From Pedobacter sp. V48 (GTDB taxonomy: Bacteria > Bacteroidota > Bacteroidia > Sphingobacteriales > Sphingobacteriaceae): a stretch of DNA of 49,863 nucleotides. The stretch covers positions 326,644 through 376,506 of the forward strand of contig NZ_AWRU01000034.1 in the NCBI RefSeq assembly GCF_000523515.1, given 5' to 3'. A program made the position numbers and the translations under genes. Under the pieces are notes generated by a model. It was not told the DNA's origin. It did not search any database and saw only the letters and a program-made list of their open reading frames with translations. Shown here piece after piece: positions 32,088 to 40,530 of this stretch; the first letter of the stretch is position 1; each line of letters begins with the position of its first letter.

Positions 32088-32879
32088 ATGGAATTTTTGA
32101 GCAGCCCGGAAGCTTGGATATCACTACTGACCCTGACCGTTTTAGAGATTGTCCTGGGCATAGATAATATTATCTTTATTTCTATTCTGTCGGGCAAATT
32201 ACCAGCTGATCAGCAAAAAAAAGGCAGACAATTGGGCTTGGCTCTTGCAATGATTACCCGCGTTCTTTTATTATTGTCACTTACCTGGGTGATGACTTTA
32301 ACATCCGAATTGTTTAATCTTGGGAATTTAATAGGTGTTTCTAACGCAGAATGGTTAGCAAAACTTTCGATATCCGGGCGTGATCTAATCCTTATTGTAG
32401 GGGGGCTTTTTTTAATTTATAAGAGTACTCATGAAATACATGACAAACTGGAAAGTGAAGAAGAAAAAGAAATAAAAGGGAAGGTTCACTCTTTTGCCGG
32501 TGTAATAATTCAAATCTTACTTTTAGATATTGTATTTTCTTTAGACTCTGTTATTACTGCCGTAGGGATGGCAGAACATGTTGAAATAATGATTGCTGCA
32601 GTTGTTATTGCCGTGATTATAATGATGTTCTCGGCAAGTGCAATCAGTAATTTCGTAAACGATCACCCTACTGTAAAAATGCTTGCATTGTCATTCCTGT
32701 TGTTAATTGGCGTCTCGCTGTTAGCCGAAGGTTTAGATCAGCATATTCCCAAAGGATATATTTATTTCGCTATGGCTTTTTCAGTTTTAGTAGAGATGCT
32801 GAATTTGAAAATGAAGAAAAATGCGAAAAAACCTATTGAGTTGAGAAATACCCCTCGCGAAGAGGAAACTAAAAACTAA
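32088..32879 (+). CDS. TerC-family membrane protein
   Basis: This 263-residue TerC/YgdQ-type protein has about seven membrane helices and the paired signatures LEIVLGIDNIIFIS (helix 1) and LLDIVFSLDSVITAVG (mid-protein), whose Asp residues form the putative metal path. TerC relatives export Mn(II) or assist metal loading of exported proteins. The tail is basic and acidic and lies in the cytoplasm. It is 8 nt before the nucleoid-associated protein gene, so they are probably co-transcribed. No yybP-ykoY manganese riboswitch can fit in the short leader. Confidence 0.92.
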   Translation: MEFLSSPEAWISLLTLTVLEIVLGIDNIIFISILSGKLPADQQKKGRQLGLALAMITRVLLLLSLTWVMTLTSELFNLGNLIGVSNAEWLAKLSISGRDLILIVGGLFLIYKSTHEIHDKLESEEEKEIKGKVHSFAGVIIQILLLDIVFSLDSVITAVGMAEHVEIMIAAVVIAVIIMMFSASAISNFVNDHPTVKMLALSFLLLIGVSLLAEGLDQHIPKGYIYFAMAFSVLVEMLNLKMKKNAKKPIELRNTPREEETKN

Positions 32880-32887
32880 TACCATTA

Positions 32888-33943
32888 ATGATTTCTTTTT
32901 TTGAAGCCTCCCTTGCTGAGCTTTCCATACACAGAATTGGAAATAAATCGCAAGATGAATTTTATGTGTTGTCTGAGCAATCTGTAGCCATACAAGACAA
33001 TATGTTGAGCAACCTATTGCAGCAGTATTTTCTTGGTCCGTACGAAAAGGTAAACGAGATTTATCGTTTCTTTCATCCCAACTCAGATCTGAACTTAAAT
33101 GAAGTGTATCATTTTGCGTCAGAAATATTTGAAAAGGGCGAAACCTTTCATGAAAACAGCAAAGAACTTGCTAAATACCTGTACGATGTATCGGGGCATC
33201 CCAAAATAAAATCGGGAGAGCTTTACCTTGCCTATTTCGAAAATGTGCAGATAGAAGGAGAGCTTCATGATGCCATTGGGATCTTTAAATCAGAAACTAA
33301 AGAGACCTACCTAAAAGTATATCCAGAGAATAGCGGATTTGGTTTAAGCTATGAACAGGATGCAATTAACATCAATAAGCTTGATAAAGGCTGTCTTATC
33401 TTTAATACGGACAAAGAAGAAGGCTACAGAGTAGCAGTGATAGATCAAACCAATCGTAGTGCAGAGGCCGTTTACTGGAAAGATGAGTTTCTGAAATTAA
33501 AAACCAGAAATGATAATTTCAACCAGACAAACAATGTATTGGGTGTATACAAAAACTTTGTTACTGAGAAACTGGATCAGGAATTTGATATCTCTAAAGC
33601 CGATAAAATAGATTTGTTAAACAAGTCTATGAAATATTTTAAAGAGAAAGAAAGCTTTGATATTGATGAGTTCTCGAATGAAGTTATTGGCAATTCCGAG
33701 GGGATTGAGGCCTTTAAAAACTATAAGAAAAACTACGAAGAAGAATTTGATGCACCTATTCCAGATAGTTTTGATATCTCAGGCGCTGCGGTAAAGAAAC
33801 AGGCTCGTGTTTTTAAAAGTGTGCTTAAACTGGATAAGAACTTTCATATTTATATTCACGGAGATAAGGAGCTGATAGAAAAAGGTTTCGACGATGATAA
33901 ATCTATGAATTACTATAAGGTTTATTTCAGAGAGGAAGAGTAA
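32888..33943 (+). CDS. NA37/YejK-family nucleoid-associated protein
   Basis: This 351-residue soluble, acidic protein matches the 37-kDa nucleoid-associated family in length and layout: early HRIGNKSQDE, mid-protein YLAYFENVQIEG, and near the end the HIYIHGDKELIEKG segment. Family members bind DNA and associate with the nucleoid; their role is unclear. It is transcribed with the TerC-like gene, a pairing with no obvious functional logic. Confidence 0.85.
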   Translation: MISFFEASLAELSIHRIGNKSQDEFYVLSEQSVAIQDNMLSNLLQQYFLGPYEKVNEIYRFFHPNSDLNLNEVYHFASEIFEKGETFHENSKELAKYLYDVSGHPKIKSGELYLAYFENVQIEGELHDAIGIFKSETKETYLKVYPENSGFGLSYEQDAININKLDKGCLIFNTDKEEGYRVAVIDQTNRSAEAVYWKDEFLKLKTRNDNFNQTNNVLGVYKNFVTEKLDQEFDISKADKIDLLNKSMKYFKEKESFDIDEFSNEVIGNSEGIEAFKNYKKNYEEEFDAPIPDSFDISGAAVKKQARVFKSVLKLDKNFHIYIHGDKELIEKGFDDDKSMNYYKVYFREEE

Positions 33944-33969
33944 CCGGCTTTGGCATTATAGTTAAAATG

Positions 33970-34026
33970 TTTGTCGGTAATTAATAAATAATTGTAGTTT
34001 AGTGGTAAGCCAAATATCCTAAACTA
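33970..34026 (+). promoter_or_regulatory. Promoter and leader dyad of the MHS transporter gene
   Basis: TTTG (33970-33973), 21 bp, then TAGTTTAG (33995-34002), a 7/8-type match to the -33/-7 pattern. The -7-like octamer is itself the left arm of an exact inverted repeat with CTAAACTA (34019-34026), spacer 16 nt, ending 4 nt before the ATG. It could be an operator covering the promoter or a hairpin near the start codon. Confidence 0.45.
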
Positions 34027-34030
34027 TAAT

Positions 34031-35566
34031 ATGAACGTTGAACCACAAAAGAATAGCATTTTCAAAGTAATTGGGGCGTCGTCCCTGGGCACACTAATCG
34101 AATGGTATGATTTCTACATTTTTGGTAGTCTGGCCACCATTATAGGATCACAGCTTTTTCCTGCAGATGCCGGAGCTTCAGCATTAATAAATACCCTTGC
34201 GATATTTGCTGCAGGGTTTATTGTGCGTCCTTTTGGTGCTTTGGTGTTCGGCCGCTTGGGCGATCTTATTGGCCGAAAATATACTTTTCTTTTGACCCTG
34301 GTTCTCATGGGTGGATCAACCTTTCTTATTGGGCTTATCCCATCCTATTCCAGCATCGGTTATGCCGCGCCAATTTTGGTGTTGATTTTACGGTTGATAC
34401 AAGGCTTGGCCCTTGGGGGTGAATATGGTGGAGCAGCCACTTATGTGGCTGAACATGCCCCTGCAAATAAACGTGGTTTCTTTACCAGCTGGATTCAAAC
34501 TACAGCAACCGGAGGATTGTTTCTTTCATTAGGGATAATTGTGTTAACCAAAAACCTGCTAGGCGCCGAAGATTTTGCTGCCTGGGGTTGGAGAGTTCCA
34601 TTCCTGTTGTCCATTTTACTGGTAGGCGTTTCCATTTACATCAGAATGAAAATGCATGAGTCGCCAATGTTTACTAAATTAAAAACAGAGGGCAATATTT
34701 CTAAAAATCCATTGAAAGAAAGCTTTAGCCACAAAGCAAACTTTAAAATGGTGCTACTGGCTCTTTTTGGTGCAACCATGGGGCAAGGGGTTATTTGGTA
34801 CACCGGTCAATTTTATGCCCAATCGTTTATTGAAAACACGTGTAAGGTCGATTTTAACGACTCCAGATACATTCTTTTGTGGGGTATAGCCTTTGCAACG
34901 CCTTTCTTTGTAATATTCGGTTCATGGAGCGATAAGGTGGGTCGAAAGTGGATTATGCTGACGGGGATGTTGCTGGGGATTATCTTTTACCGGCCAATAT
35001 ATCAGATATTCCTTGATGATACGGATGTAACCAAGATCGAGCAGAAAGATATTAAAGAAGTTTCCAATCCTGTAGTTACAAAAACCTTAATTGAGAATAC
35101 TTCAGATAGTTTAATTACCACCACCTCTCAGGTTACTCTATTAAGCGGGGCGTCGTTTACAAAAATACAGGCGCATACTAAATACGCTGATTTAAGTAAG
35201 CCTGTAAGTATTTCGCCTGATGCTTTTAAGGATAAAAAGCTTTCCACTCCTGTTTTTTGGAAATTTGTGTTTCTAATTTTCTTTCAGATTTTGCTGGTAA
35301 CAATGGTATATGGCCCTATCGCTGCATTTTTAGTAGAGTTGTTCCCAACCAAAATAAGATATACATCTATGTCGCTGCCCTACCACGTGGGTAATGGCGT
35401 ATTTGGAGGCTTGGTGCCGTTTATTGCAACGCTTATAGCTAGTTTCTCGGGTTCTACGCCATTATCTGGCTTGTGGTATCCAATTGGAATAGCCGCATTA
35501 AGTTTTGTTATAGGGGCGATTTATTTATCGAATAAAAAGCCGGACCATGGCGAGGCTGATCATTAA
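34031..35566 (+). CDS. MFS transporter of the metabolite:H+ symporter (MHS) family
   Basis: This 511-residue protein has about 12 membrane helices. Family marks include GTLIEWYDFYIFGSLA in helix 1, the GRLGDLIGRKYTF loop between helices 2 and 3, and RLIQGLALGGEYGGAATYVAE in helix 4, as in ProP, ShiA and citrate or ketoglutarate symporters. A polar loop of about 75 residues (about 333-408) separates the helix around residue 325 from the next and is unusually long. The substrate cannot be predicted. A small two-helix protein is encoded 21 nt downstream. Confidence 0.93.
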   Translation: MNVEPQKNSIFKVIGASSLGTLIEWYDFYIFGSLATIIGSQLFPADAGASALINTLAIFAAGFIVRPFGALVFGRLGDLIGRKYTFLLTLVLMGGSTFLIGLIPSYSSIGYAAPILVLILRLIQGLALGGEYGGAATYVAEHAPANKRGFFTSWIQTTATGGLFLSLGIIVLTKNLLGAEDFAAWGWRVPFLLSILLVGVSIYIRMKMHESPMFTKLKTEGNISKNPLKESFSHKANFKMVLLALFGATMGQGVIWYTGQFYAQSFIENTCKVDFNDSRYILLWGIAFATPFFVIFGSWSDKVGRKWIMLTGMLLGIIFYRPIYQIFLDDTDVTKIEQKDIKEVSNPVVTKTLIENTSDSLITTTSQVTLLSGASFTKIQAHTKYADLSKPVSISPDAFKDKKLSTPVFWKFVFLIFFQILLVTMVYGPIAAFLVELFPTKIRYTSMSLPYHVGNGVFGGLVPFIATLIASFSGSTPLSGLWYPIGIAALSFVIGAIYLSNKKPDHGEADH

Positions 35567-35587
35567 TCAATTAAAAGAGAAATTACC

Positions 35588-35827
35588 ATGAACGGATTAA
35601 AAAAAGCATTAGGAATATTCTGGATCTTACTAGGTCCGGCATCTATTATATTTATGTTTATACAGGCTATTGAAAAGGTAGGCCTCGCTCCAGAAGGAGT
35701 GGCAAAAACAAACACAGCTTTACAGTGGGGTATTATCCTGTTTATTTTTATCCCCATCAGCGCAGGTCTTGTTGTTTTTGGCTACTATGCCCTAAAAGGG
35801 GAGTATGATAAACTCCCAGAAGATTAG
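35588..35827 (+). CDS. Small two-helix membrane protein linked to the MHS transporter
   Basis: This 79-residue protein has two membrane helices (about 7-27 and 46-67) and a charged end. It lies just after the transporter gene and is likely co-transcribed, so it may be an accessory subunit. It resembles a small Bacteroidota-specific family found beside transporters (possibly DUF6814; uncertain recall). Its stop is one nt from the convergent RlmI-like gene, with no terminator between. Confidence 0.75.
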   Translation: MNGLKKALGIFWILLGPASIIFMFIQAIEKVGLAPEGVAKTNTALQWGIILFIFIPISAGLVVFGYYALKGEYDKLPED

Positions 35828-35828
35828 T

Positions 35829-37013
35829 CTACAATACCCTCAACAATAACCCTTTTAAGTACTCCCCTTCTGGAAAAGAAATACGTACTGGATGATCTTC
35901 GGGTTGGCTAAACTGCTTAATGATTTGTACTTCCTTACCTGCATCTAATGCTGCCCACGCGATAATCTGTTTAAAAGTTTCAAGATCTACCGCACCAGAG
36001 CAAGAGAACGTAGCAAGGATACCACCGCTTTCAAGCAGAAGCATGCCAAGTCTGTTTAAGTCTTTATAGGCACGTGCAGCTCTGTCTAATGCAGAACGTG
36101 ATGGTGCATATTTTGGTGGATCAAGTACTAAAACGTCAAATTTCTTACCCTCTTCTTTAAATACACGCAGTTGCTTGTTTACATCAGATTGAATGCTGGT
36201 TTGTTTATCCTGCGAAAGTCCGTTAAGCATAAGATTGTGCTGCAAGGTTTCTATGGCAAGAGCAGAGCTGTCTACACTGGTTACATGAGATGCACCTTGT
36301 TTTAAGCTGTTTAATGAAAAACCACCACTATAACAGAAACAATCTAATACTGTTTTATCCTCAGTATATTCAGCAAGAATTAATCTGTTGTCTCGCTGAT
36401 CGCAATAGAAGCCTGATTTTTGTCCATCCGCAATATTGATGTGGTAAACAACTCCATTTTCCTTCACTTCAATAAACTCAGGAGGAGTCTCTCCCCATAA
36501 CAACCCTTGCGTAGCTTCCAGATTTTCGTGTTTACGCGCTCCGGCATCGCTTTTATCAAATATTCCGGTGGGGTTTAACTCTTCCCTTAAAATATCGATG
36601 ATCTCATCTTTTACTGTTTCTATACCTGCGCTTAAAATCTGCAAGGAAAGGAAATCAGCATATTTGTCTACAATTAAACCAGGTAAAAAATCAGCCTCAC
36701 TAAATACAAGTCTGCAGGTATTGGTATCTTTACTTAATACGTGTTTGCGAGATGCAATTGCGCTTTTAAGCTTTTGTTGATACCAGGCTCTGTTTACTTC
36801 GGTGTTTTGATCCCATTCTAACAGGCGCAACGCCACTCTGGATTGGTCGTTGTAGTAGGCATAAGCCAGAAACTCTTTCTCTGCCGACCATACAGATACG
36901 ATCTCGCCATTTAAAGGCTTGCCTTTAACCTTATCAAGTGCACCAGAAAAAATCCAGGGGTGGCGAAGTACAGCAGCTTTTTCTTTGCCTTTTTTGAGTA
37001 TTACATCGATCAT
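35829..37013 (-). CDS. RlmI-like class I SAM-dependent rRNA methyltransferase
   Basis: This 394-residue protein has an N-terminal PUA domain (about 1-75, VLRHPWIFSGAL), a central EEHD-like domain with GQKSGFYCDQRDNR (197-210), and a Rossmann methyltransferase domain: SAM motif VLDCFCYSGGFSL (222-234), catalytic motif DPPKYAPS (298-305) and FSCSG with the second Cys. This matches RlmI, the 23S rRNA m5C1962 enzyme. The frame is open to 37109, but MIDVILKKG at 37013 starts the PUA domain. Target base inferred from family. Confidence 0.9.
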   Translation of the reverse strand: MIDVILKKGKEKAAVLRHPWIFSGALDKVKGKPLNGEIVSVWSAEKEFLAYAYYNDQSRVALRLLEWDQNTEVNRAWYQQKLKSAIASRKHVLSKDTNTCRLVFSEADFLPGLIVDKYADFLSLQILSAGIETVKDEIIDILREELNPTGIFDKSDAGARKHENLEATQGLLWGETPPEFIEVKENGVVYHINIADGQKSGFYCDQRDNRLILAEYTEDKTVLDCFCYSGGFSLNSLKQGASHVTSVDSSALAIETLQHNLMLNGLSQDKQTSIQSDVNKQLRVFKEEGKKFDVLVLDPPKYAPSRSALDRAARAYKDLNRLGMLLLESGGILATFSCSGAVDLETFKQIIAWAALDAGKEVQIIKQFSQPEDHPVRISFPEGEYLKGLLLRVL

Positions 37014-37045
37014 GGTGCAAAGATAAAAAAAAGGGGGGCTAGCAA

Positions 37046-37681
37046 CTACTTTTCTTTGCTTAATGCCATTTTTATAGCTAATGAAGCCAAGACACTTGCC
37101 ATAAACCATTTCTGGATTTTCACCCAGCCTGGGCTTTTTGAAAAGAACAGCGCTACTTTTGAGGCAGTTAGTACGATGATAAAGTTAATCGTAAAGCTGA
37201 TGCTTACCTGGGTAATGCCGAGTTGCAGACTTTGTACGAATACAGAGCCATATTCCTGTTTTATGAAGTAAGGGAAAAAAGATAAATAGAATACAGCAAC
37301 TTTAGGATTCAACACGGTGGTTAGTACCCCGATTTTGAACAATTTGGCCGGTTTGTCATTAGTCAGGTCTTGTCTGACTTCGAAAAGACTCTTTCCGTTT
37401 GGCTTAATTGCCTGATAGGCCAGGTACAACAGATATAGTACTCCCAGTGTTTTAATGGTAGTGTATACAAACGGGACGGCAAAGAGTACAGCTGTTAGAC
37501 CTGCAGAAACCATAACAATGTGAAAGATAAAACCTGATATTATTCCTGCAAGTGAAATTAATCCCGATCGCTGTCCCTGGGTAATGGAACGGGATATTAA
37601 ATAGATCATATTTGGGCCGGGGCTGATCACCAGGATCAACGCGGCCAGGGCAAAGTAGGAAATCTCTTTAAGAGGGATCAT
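37046..37681 (-). CDS. LysE/RhtB-family amino-acid exporter
   Basis: This 211-residue protein has six predicted helices. The family signature ISPGPNMIYLISRSITQG follows helix 1, with a conserved LNPKVAVFYLSFFP in the middle. It would export amino acids or related compounds; the substrate is unknown. It is followed 32 bp downstream by the RlmI-like gene in the same direction. Confidence 0.92.
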   Translation of the reverse strand: MIPLKEISYFALAALILVISPGPNMIYLISRSITQGQRSGLISLAGIISGFIFHIVMVSAGLTAVLFAVPFVYTTIKTLGVLYLLYLAYQAIKPNGKSLFEVRQDLTNDKPAKLFKIGVLTTVLNPKVAVFYLSFFPYFIKQEYGSVFVQSLQLGITQVSISFTINFIIVLTASKVALFFSKSPGWVKIQKWFMASVLASLAIKMALSKEK

Positions 37682-37781
37682 TGGGGTAGGAATTGGTATG
37701 TTAAGGGCCTTGCGTTACAAATATATGCAGAAGAACAGAGATATGATAGGCGGTATTGCCGAGAAGTTGTAATTTTATCCC

Positions 37782-38117
37782 ATGGAAGAAATAACCTGGA
37801 ATGATTTTGAAAAAGTAGAACTTCGGGCAGGAACTATTCTTGAAGTCTTTGATTTTCCGGAGGCGAGGAAGCCAGCTTATAAAGTAAAGGTAGATTTTGG
37901 CGAGCTTGGCATCAGGATGAGTAGTGCCCAGATTACAGCACATTATACTAAAGAAGAGTTGGTTGGTAAACAAATAGTAGGAGTGGTTAATTTTCCTAAC
38001 AAACAGATAGGGAAATTTATGTCAGAGTTTTTGGTAACAGGCTTTGCTGACGAAAATGGAGATATTGTATTAACAGCCCTAAATGGCAAAGTGCCTAATG
38101 GCAGTAAATTGTGTTAA
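37782..38117 (+). CDS. csaA: CsaA-type tRNA-binding-domain protein
   Basis: This 111-residue OB-fold protein matches CsaA throughout: [34 protein letters not shown], and [19 protein letters not shown]. CsaA dimers bind tRNA-like structures and have been linked to protein export and chaperone activity. The tadA stop-start junction is immediate (ATG begins at the next base), so both tRNA-related proteins come from one transcript. Confidence 0.93.
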   Translation: MEEITWNDFEKVELRAGTILEVFDFPEARKPAYKVKVDFGELGIRMSSAQITAHYTKEELVGKQIVGVVNFPNKQIGKFMSEFLVTGFADENGDIVLTALNGKVPNGSKLC

Positions 38118-38591
38118 ATGAGTTATTATAATTTTTCAGAAGACGAGAACCCTGCAGCAGAAGACGAGCATTACATGCTTTTAGCACTTCAGGAAGCCCA
38201 AAAAGCGTTCGATGCAGAAGAAATCCCAATTGGAGCAATAGTGGTATGTAAGGGCAGGATAGTGGGTCGCGGGCATAATTTAACCGAACAGTTAAATGAC
38301 GTAACTGCACATGCAGAAATGCAGGCATTTACAGCAGCTTCGCAAACTCTTGGCGGCAAATATTTAAAAGATTGCACCCTGTATGTAACCGTTGAGCCTT
38401 GTGTAATGTGCGCAGGCGCAAGCTATTGGACACAAATAGGTCGCATCGTTTACGGTGCCCCGGAACCAAAAAGAGGCTTTACGACCAAAGGAGCATCTTT
38501 ATTGCATCCAAAAACAATTCTACAAGGAAATGTTTTGGCCTCGCAGTGCGGGAATCTGATGAAACGGTTTTTTATAAATAAAAGGGGCTAA
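38118..38591 (+). CDS. tadA: tRNA adenosine(34) deaminase
   Basis: This 157-residue cytidine-deaminase-fold protein has the zinc site HAE (His65, Glu67) and PCVMC (Cys95, Cys98), as in TadA, which makes inosine at the wobble position of tRNA(Arg). The MLLALQEAQKAF and IPIGAIVV segments also fit. Other nucleoside deaminases (guanine or cytosine) share this fold, but the linkage to csaA and the overall pattern favour TadA. Confidence 0.88.
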   Translation: MSYYNFSEDENPAAEDEHYMLLALQEAQKAFDAEEIPIGAIVVCKGRIVGRGHNLTEQLNDVTAHAEMQAFTAASQTLGGKYLKDCTLYVTVEPCVMCAGASYWTQIGRIVYGAPEPKRGFTTKGASLLHPKTILQGNVLASQCGNLMKRFFINKRG

Positions 38592-38604
38592 TATTGACAA
38601 ATAA

Positions 38605-38638
38605 TTGAACAAAACTTAACCTCCGAATGTTATATTTG
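38605..38638 (+). promoter_or_regulatory. Promoter of sodA
   Basis: TTG (38605-38607), 23 bp, TATATTTG (38631-38638), an exact -7 consensus with acceptable spacing. The resulting leader is about 100 nt and contains a near-tandem repeat TTGTTTTCTGG / TTGTTTCTGG. Confidence 0.55.
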
Positions 38639-38747
38639 CTCAGTTGAATTGTTTTCTGGTTGTTTCTGGTATCCAATCCCGAACTTTTGAATTACAATTT
38701 AACAAAGATTGTCCGAAAATATTTTTTAAACTTAAATCATAAATAAT

Positions 38748-39353
38748 ATGGCTTTTGAATTACCTGCGTTACCATACGCAACAGATGCATTAGAACCGCA
38801 TATCGATAAACAAACTATGGAAATTCACCATGGTAAACATCACCAAGCTTACGTTACTAACTTAAATAAAGCTTTAGAAGGCAAGCCAGAAGCTAGCCAA
38901 AGCATCGAAGAAATCGTTAAAAACATTTCTAAATTTCCAGCTGCTGTTAGAAACAATGGCGGTGGTCATTATAATCACTCTTTATTCTGGGAAGTTATTG
39001 GTCCAAATAAGGGTGGCGAGCCTAAAGGTGAATTAGCTGAAGCAATCAATGCAGCTTTTGGTTCTTTCGCTGATTTCAAAACTAAATTTGCTGAAGCAGG
39101 TGCAACCCGTTTCGGTTCAGGATGGGCTTGGTTAAGCGTTGGCGCTGATAAAAAATTAGTAGTTTCTTCTACTCCTAATCAGGATAATCCATTAATGGAT
39201 ATTGCAGAGGTAAAAGGCTCGCCAATTTTAGGTATGGATGTTTGGGAACACGCATACTACTTAAAATATCAAAACAGACGTCCTGATTATATTTCAGCTT
39301 TCTGGAATGTAGTTAACTGGGATGCTGTTGCAGAACGTTTCAAAAAAGCATAA
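38748..39353 (+). CDS. sodA: Superoxide dismutase, Mn-type of the Fe/Mn family
   Basis: This 201-residue protein converts superoxide to oxygen and peroxide. Metal ligands are His27, His77, Asp164 and His168 (DVWEHAY). Gly in GGGHYNH and Gln145 in NQDNP are the positions that distinguish Mn-type from Fe-type enzymes, so manganese or cambialistic use is likely. It has no signal peptide, so it is cytoplasmic. It has its own promoter and a terminator. Confidence 0.96.
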   Translation: MAFELPALPYATDALEPHIDKQTMEIHHGKHHQAYVTNLNKALEGKPEASQSIEEIVKNISKFPAAVRNNGGGHYNHSLFWEVIGPNKGGEPKGELAEAINAAFGSFADFKTKFAEAGATRFGSGWAWLSVGADKKLVVSSTPNQDNPLMDIAEVKGSPILGMDVWEHAYYLKYQNRRPDYISAFWNVVNWDAVAERFKKA

Positions 39354-39363
39354 TTATTTAAAC

Positions 39364-39420
39364 TTCCGTCAGACGGAAATTATATAAGAGGCCCCGATGC
39401 GAATCATAGGGGCCTTTTTT
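39364..39420 (+). terminator. sodA terminator with an upstream small palindrome
   Basis: AGGCCCC (39389-39395) pairs with GGGGCCT (39409-39415), followed by six T. Upstream, TTCCGTC-A-GACGGAA (39364-39378) is an exact 7-bp palindrome that may stabilise the 3' end. Confidence 0.85.
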
Positions 39421-39440
39421 GATTTGCATTACTTGATCAA

Positions 39441-40013
39441 ATGAACAATCTATTAAAATATATTCATTCCCTAACTGCGTTTTCCGATAAAAGCTGGAAA
39501 CTGCTTAAACCTGCATTAATCAGAAAAGAGTTTAAGAAAAATGAGTTTCTATTACGAGAGGGACAGGTCTGTAATTCGCTATTTTACATAGATGAGGGCT
39601 ATTGTAAAAGCTATTATGAAATTGATGGGGTTGTAAAAAACATAGGGTTTTTCTTTGAAAATGATATTGCAACAAACATCAACAGTTTTGGTAATGGGCT
39701 GAAGTCCGAATTTAATATCATCGCCTGTGAGCCATTAACAGCAGTCGTTTTTGATAAGAATAAATTGTTTCAAGCAGCAAAACAAGCAGTCGAAATAGAA
39801 ACTTTAGGACGTAATTGTATCCGCTTGTTTGCCTCTAAACAGGAAGAATTTTCAAACCTATTTAAGATCTATTCGGCTCAAGAACGCCTGGAATATATAG
39901 AAACCAAATATCCTGAAATCCTGCAAAGGGTCTCCCTCTCTCAATTAGCTTCATTTCTTGGTGTTTCAAGGGAAACCTTAAGCAGAATACGTAAAAGAAG
40001 AACTCTTTCGTGA
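39441..40013 (+). CDS. Crp/Fnr-family transcriptional regulator
   Basis: This 190-residue protein has a nucleotide-binding-like barrel (about 15-115) and a C-terminal helix-turn-helix (about 163-185) with GVSRETLSRIRK. The RET..R contacts equal those of E. coli CRP (Arg180, Glu181, Arg185) that read TGTGA. A perfect TGTGAC-N4-GTCACA site lies 4 nt past its stop codon, upstream of the VOC gene. No Fnr-type Cys cluster is present, so the ligand is unknown. Confidence 0.9.
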   Translation: MNNLLKYIHSLTAFSDKSWKLLKPALIRKEFKKNEFLLREGQVCNSLFYIDEGYCKSYYEIDGVVKNIGFFFENDIATNINSFGNGLKSEFNIIACEPLTAVVFDKNKLFQAAKQAVEIETLGRNCIRLFASKQEEFSNLFKIYSAQERLEYIETKYPEILQRVSLSQLASFLGVSRETLSRIRKRRTLS

Positions 40014-40016
40014 TTT

Positions 40017-40062
40017 TGTGACGAATGTCACAGGTCATTCGCCTTTTCATTTATCAACTTTG
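40017..40062 (+). promoter_or_regulatory. CRP-like operator and weak -7 box before the VOC gene
   Basis: TGTGAC-GAAT-GTCACA (40017-40032) is a perfect 16-bp dyad with the CRP half-site TGTGA. CAACTTTG (40055-40062) is a one-mismatch -7 box. The dyad centre (40024.5) is about 41-44 bp before the inferred start, the class II activator position, and it covers the place of a -33 box. Confidence 0.65.
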
Positions 40063-40090
40063 TTGTATAGACATTTATAAAAGAAACATC

Positions 40091-40501
40091 ATGGAATTAC
40101 TTAAGAAAATTGACAAAAACACCAATGTTTTAACTTGGTTTGAAATCCCTGTAGCAGACACTGAACGGGCAAAGACTTTTTATGAAACCATTTTAGGTAT
40201 TGAAATGGTTAAAAGAGCGGATGGCAACGACGAAGCTGTTTTCTTTCCGTTTGATCCTAATGTTGTTCAGGCGACATCAGGAAGGGTTACGGGAGTATTG
40301 TCAAAAACTGACAGAAACAGGCCATCTGGTACCGGGACAGTAGTTTACATTAACGCGAGTCCGAACATTCAAACTGTTCTCGACAAAGTTGAACAGGCAG
40401 GAGGAAAAATCATTGCTCCTAAAACACTAATTCCCGCAGGATATATTGCAATCATTATTGACACAGAAGGAAACAAAATCGGACTTCATGCAGAAAAGTA
40501 G
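40091..40501 (+). CDS. VOC-family (glyoxalase-like) protein
   Basis: This 136-residue protein has the two babab modules of the vicinal oxygen chelate fold: WFEIPVADTERAKTFYETIL at the start and IIDTEGNKIGLHAEK at the end. Members include dioxygenases, glyoxalases and antibiotic-binding proteins; the metal ligands are incomplete, so no reaction is assigned. The frame extends to 40025, but the ATG at 40091 fits the fold and leaves the operator outside the gene. Probably controlled by the upstream Crp/Fnr regulator. Confidence 0.85.
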   Translation: MELLKKIDKNTNVLTWFEIPVADTERAKTFYETILGIEMVKRADGNDEAVFFPFDPNVVQATSGRVTGVLSKTDRNRPSGTGTVVYINASPNIQTVLDKVEQAGGKIIAPKTLIPAGYIAIIIDTEGNKIGLHAEK

Positions 40502-40530
40502 GGGGTACTCTGGTGAAATAGGGATGTAAA

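Noticed and set aside
37701..37973. 90-codon reverse frame opposite csaA
   Set aside because: csaA is a clear match over its full length on the other strand; the reverse frame is a shadow.
38649..38671. Near-tandem TTGTTTTCTGG repeat in the sodA leader as an operator
   Set aside because: Only two imperfect copies in low-complexity T/G sequence; no support beyond chance.
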